From Enterovibrio sp045679545 (GTDB taxonomy: Bacteria > Pseudomonadota > Gammaproteobacteria > Enterobacterales > Vibrionaceae): DNA of 64,000 nucleotides. This document shows, piece by piece, positions 61,354-64,000 of the stretch; within the stretch, counting starts at the first letter, position 1, and each line of letters starts with the position of its first letter. The stretch spans positions 1,302,001 to 1,366,000 of the forward strand of contig NZ_CP166194.1 in NCBI RefSeq assembly GCF_045679545.1, read 5' to 3'. A program made the position numbers and the translations under genes. Below the pieces are notes generated by a model that saw nothing but the letters and a program-made list of their open reading frames with translations, had not been told where the DNA came from and searched no databases.

Positions 61354-63183
61354 TTATTCGCCAATAAATCCCCCGGTTTGGTGCTGCCAAAGCTGCGCAT
61401 AAATACCGCCACGGGTAATCAACTCTTGGTGTGTCCCTTCTTCTGCAATTTCGCCTTTATCGAGCACGATTAATCTGTCCATCGCGGCGATAGTTGATAA
61501 GCGGTGTGCAATGGCAATCACGGTTTTGCCTTGCATCAGTTCATACAGGCTCTCCTGAATGGCCGACTCGACTTCTGAATCTAACGCAGAGGTGGCTTCG
61601 TCCAAGATCAGAACAGGTGCATCTTTTAGCAACACACGAGAAATCGCGACACGCTGACGTTGACCGCCCGACAGTTTCACACCACGCTCACCGACTTGAG
61701 AGTCATATCCGTGATTACCGTGTGTGTCGTTCAGTTGTTCGATGAAATCATGCGCATGCGCTTTTTTACTTGCGCTTAGCATGGCTTCTTCGTTGGCATC
61801 TGGGTTGCCGTATAAAATGTTGTCACGAATAGAGCGATGTAACAGCGAGGTGTCCTGTGTCACCATGCCAATGTTGGCGCGCAATGAGTCTTGAGTGACA
61901 GCCGAGATATTTTGTCCATCGATTCTGATCTCGCCTTTTTCTACGTCGTGAAAACGCATCAACAGGTTAACCATGGTGGATTTTCCTGCTCCAGAACGCC
62001 CTACCAGACCGACTTTTTCACCTGGTTTGATGGTGAGGTTTAATTTCTCAATCACGCCTTTGCTTTCACCGTAATGGAAGCTCACATCATTGAAAGTAAT
62101 CTCGCCTTTCGGCACGGTAAGGACCGGGGCATTCGGCGCATCCGTCACGTCAACGGGCTTCGCTAGCGTGGCCATGCCATCAACGACTGTTCCTATATTT
62201 TCAAACAGCGCGCCGATTTCCCACATGATCCACTTGGACATGCCATTGATTCGCAGAGCAAGGCTGACAGCGATAGCTATGGCGCCCACGGTGATAGAGG
62301 AATCAAGCCACAACCAAATCGAAATGGCACTGATGGCAAACACCAATGCGTAGTTGATGATCTCAACCGCGATGTTAAAGCCCGTCGCCAAACGCATTTG
62401 ACGATGAACCGTATCGAGGAAGGTCTCCATACCTTCTTCGGCGTAGGCGGTTTCTCTGTCTGTGTGAGAGAAGAGTTTGACGGTTGAAATGTTGGTGTAA
62501 CTGTCGACAATGCGTCCCGTCATGAGGGAGCGCGCATCGGCCTGTTCGGTGGAGACGGCTTTGAGTCGTGGCACGAAATACATCTGAATGCCAATGTATG
62601 CGGCCAGCCAAATTAGTAGCGGGATCATTAAGCGGATGTCTGCCTGTCCCACCATGACCAGCATGGTGGTGAAGTAAACGGCGATATACACCGCGACATC
62701 GAGCAATTTCATCACGGTTTCGCGAATCGACAGGGCGGTTTGCATCACTTTAGTGGCAATGCGTCCAGCGAAATCGTTTTGGTAGAACCCGATGCTTTGC
62801 TTTAGCAAGTATCGGTGTGCCAGCCAGCGGATCGACATGGGGTAATTGCCAAGCAATGATTGGTGCAAAACGAGTGAATGCAAGGAGACCAGCAATGGCA
62901 TGACAACAAGAACCAATATGCCCATCCAAATTAGCGTATTGCCTTCTTGTGCCAGAAAGGTGGTTTTGTCTTGGTGGGTCAGCCAATCAACCAATTGGCC
63001 CATAAAGCCAAACAAAGACACCTCTGCAATCGCAATCAGTGCCGTAAGCAATGACATGGCGACAAGCGGCCTTTCAAAACCTTTGGTGTAGTGACGGCAA
63101 AAGGCGAGCAACGTCTTCGGTGGCTGTTCGGGTTCTGATGGCGGAAAAGCCGTAGTTATACGCTCAAAGAGTTTGTAGATCAT
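61354..63183 (-). CDS. ABC-type exporter, permease-ATPase fusion
   Basis: This 609-residue protein has a six-helix exporter domain (about 25-330) and an ATPase domain (about 350-600) with Walker A VGRSGAGKST, signature LSGGQRQRVAIS and VLILDEATSALD. It resembles MsbA/MdlB-type lipid or drug exporters and works as a homodimer or with a partner not seen here. I chose the ATG at 63183 with GAAGG upstream; the longer start at 63201 adds six residues. Substrate unknown. Confidence 0.9.
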   Translation of the reverse strand: MIYKLFERITTAFPPSEPEQPPKTLLAFCRHYTKGFERPLVAMSLLTALIAIAEVSLFGFMGQLVDWLTHQDKTTFLAQEGNTLIWMGILVLVVMPLLVSLHSLVLHQSLLGNYPMSIRWLAHRYLLKQSIGFYQNDFAGRIATKVMQTALSIRETVMKLLDVAVYIAVYFTTMLVMVGQADIRLMIPLLIWLAAYIGIQMYFVPRLKAVSTEQADARSLMTGRIVDSYTNISTVKLFSHTDRETAYAEEGMETFLDTVHRQMRLATGFNIAVEIINYALVFAISAISIWLWLDSSITVGAIAIAVSLALRINGMSKWIMWEIGALFENIGTVVDGMATLAKPVDVTDAPNAPVLTVPKGEITFNDVSFHYGESKGVIEKLNLTIKPGEKVGLVGRSGAGKSTMVNLLMRFHDVEKGEIRIDGQNISAVTQDSLRANIGMVTQDTSLLHRSIRDNILYGNPDANEEAMLSASKKAHAHDFIEQLNDTHGNHGYDSQVGERGVKLSGGQRQRVAISRVLLKDAPVLILDEATSALDSEVESAIQESLYELMQGKTVIAIAHRLSTIAAMDRLIVLDKGEIAEEGTHQELITRGGIYAQLWQHQTGGFIGE

Positions 63184-63393
63184 GAAACCTTCGGGAAACA
63201 AAAAATGGTCAGACGATAGGAAGTTATCGGCAGAAGTCCGCTATATGATACGACTGTGCGCCGAAGAATAGCACCCCAATTGTATGAATATTCGTTCAGT
63301 TTAAGATTCACCTCCCTTAACTAAGCGTTTAACGATACAAAGGAAAATGGTCGCGGTGTTGGGGTGAACGTTTAGCGAAGTGCTGCGAGGCAA
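63184..63393. other. Intergenic region between the ABC exporter and the chitinase
   Basis: This short gap holds the exporter promoter on the minus strand. No gene or clear motif is seen. Confidence 0.4.
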
Positions 63394-63422
63394 AGAAAAA
63401 GCCGGCTAGAAGCAGCCGGCTT
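63394..63422 (-). terminator. Terminator after the chitinase gene
   Basis: The stem AAGCCGGCT / AGCCGGCTT with a 6-base loop is followed by TTTTTC on the minus strand, 38 bp past the stop. Confidence 0.88.
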
Positions 63423-63460
63423 GGGTTAGTTTTTTATGTGGTTACATGGTCGTGTGGGTA

Positions 63461-64000
63461 TTAACCACAAACTTTAGACCAGCTACCATCACTTCCCGGT
63501 GCTGATGCTGTCCACCAGTTGGCTTGGTAAACTTTACCGCCATTAACGACCTTGTCGCCAGCGGCAGCATGGCTTGGATTACCCTGCCAGTCAGTTTGTG
63601 GTAAATCAGGGTAAACAGTTAGCCCCGTTGTATCACAGTTGCCTGGCTCAGGGTTGGTTGGATCAGTCGGGCCAACAGGGCCTGATAGATCAGCCAGAGG
63701 CAGGTCGCTGTATTCAAAGGCAAACGCATAATCCACACCGTTGATGTTCACTGTGTAGTTAGCAGGGCCTGAGATTGGCAGGTAGTAAACCATGTCCAAT
63801 TCATAGGTCGCGCCAGCAGGCAGTGCTTTCCATGCAGGTAGCGAGAAGGCGACGCGGTGCATAGTACCTTCCAGACCACCGATGTTGTTTGACTTAGTGT
63901 GACCAGACGAAATCACTTTCAAGCCGCCACCAGACTGATCTTTTGCGTTATCAGGGGCAGAAGTCGGAATGTCGAATTGGAATTCCGTGCCACCTGGAAT
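63461..64000 (-). CDS. Chitinase, C-terminal part with chitin-binding domain (cut by window edge)
   Basis: Only the last 179 residues are in the window; the frame is open to base 64000. A beta-sandwich-like segment (LKVISSGHTKSNNIGGLEGT...YYLPISGPANYTVNINGVDYAF) is followed by a short Pro-rich linker (VGPTDPTNPEPGNCD) and a CBM5/12 chitin-binding domain (WQGNPSHAAAGDKVVNGGKVYQ and ANWWTASAPGSDGSW with the aromatic triplet). This tail is the kind found on secreted Vibrio GH18 chitinases such as ChiA. The catalytic domain lies outside, so the family number is inferred. Confidence 0.85.
   Translation of the reverse strand: MPGGTEFQFDIPTSAPDNAKDQSGGGLKVISSGHTKSNNIGGLEGTMHRVAFSLPAWKALPAGATYELDMVYYLPISGPANYTVNINGVDYAFAFEYSDLPLADLSGPVGPTDPTNPEPGNCDTTGLTVYPDLPQTDWQGNPSHAAAGDKVVNGGKVYQANWWTASAPGSDGSWSKVCG

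Overview
The window is about 64 kb of a Gram-negative gammaproteobacterial chromosome, most probably from the family Vibrionaceae. The reasons are the mannose PTS/manA/AraC block of the type found in Vibrio, FabV as enoyl-ACP reductase, the BtsSR pyruvate-sensing pair beside a CstA-type transporter, a secreted chitinase with a C-terminal chitin-binding domain, and a marine-type lipoprotein GH3 glucanase. The genus cannot be fixed from sequence reading alone (Vibrio, Grimontia and Enterovibrio are all possible). Two genes are cut by the window ends: an SF2 helicase at the left edge and a chitinase at the right edge.

Layout. 1-4.3 kb: partial helicase and a large GH3 beta-glucanase lipoprotein with a LacI-type operator. 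4.7-10.3 kb: manA, a fructose/mannose PTS EIIABC, a divergent AraC regulator, and an orphan EIIB plus a degenerate-HPr/EIIA pair. 10.4-14.0 kb: a cysteine-rich protein, a dicarboxylate symporter with a tiny leader ORF, and a Nudix-PAP2 fusion. 14.2-15.8 kb: tRNA-Ser, tRNA-Asp, a 119-bp tandem array carrying tRNA 3'-end copies and terminators, a truncated RelE-like toxin remnant, a zinc-ribbon protein and a small DMT transporter. 16.0-19.0 kb: aldehyde dehydrogenase plus AlsS-like synthase. 19.4-19.8 kb: a second tRNA-Ser(UGA) with its own downstream repeat element.

20.2-33.6 kb is a complete glucuronide catabolic locus. An outer-membrane porin and a GPH symporter bring in glucuronides and UidA releases glucuronate. 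UxaC, UxuB and UxuA convert glucuronate to KDG, and KdgK and Eda split KDG into pyruvate and glyceraldehyde 3-phosphate. A GntR/FadR regulator (UxuR/ExuR type) is encoded at the end, and palindromes of the TTGGTnnACCAA type lie in the divergent control region and in front of the regulator gene. Two YgjV paralogues flank the locus.

33.9-46.9 kb: Kch potassium channel, an EamA exporter and APC permease pair, BtsR-BtsS and the pyruvate transporter gene with three BtsR boxes, a permease with a Met/His/Cys repeat domain next to a His-rich protein, a small wHTH protein, fabV-mgsA, and mobB. 47.1-53.8 kb: a DEDDh exonuclease, an EEP-family protein, and a BMP-type nucleoside ABC importer. 54.0-63.2 kb: two CNNM/CorC-type proteins, a divergent cluster of a QEGLA (MATCAP-like) peptidase, a GNAT-C39 protein and a RimK-like ATP-grasp ligase (a likely peptide or protein C-terminal modification system), a small lipoprotein and an ABC exporter.

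The most interesting items are the ligase/carboxypeptidase cluster, the tRNA-derived repeat arrays that resemble the E. coli tyrT/rtT arrangement, the evenly spaced BtsR boxes, and the degenerate HPr domain fused to an EIIA.
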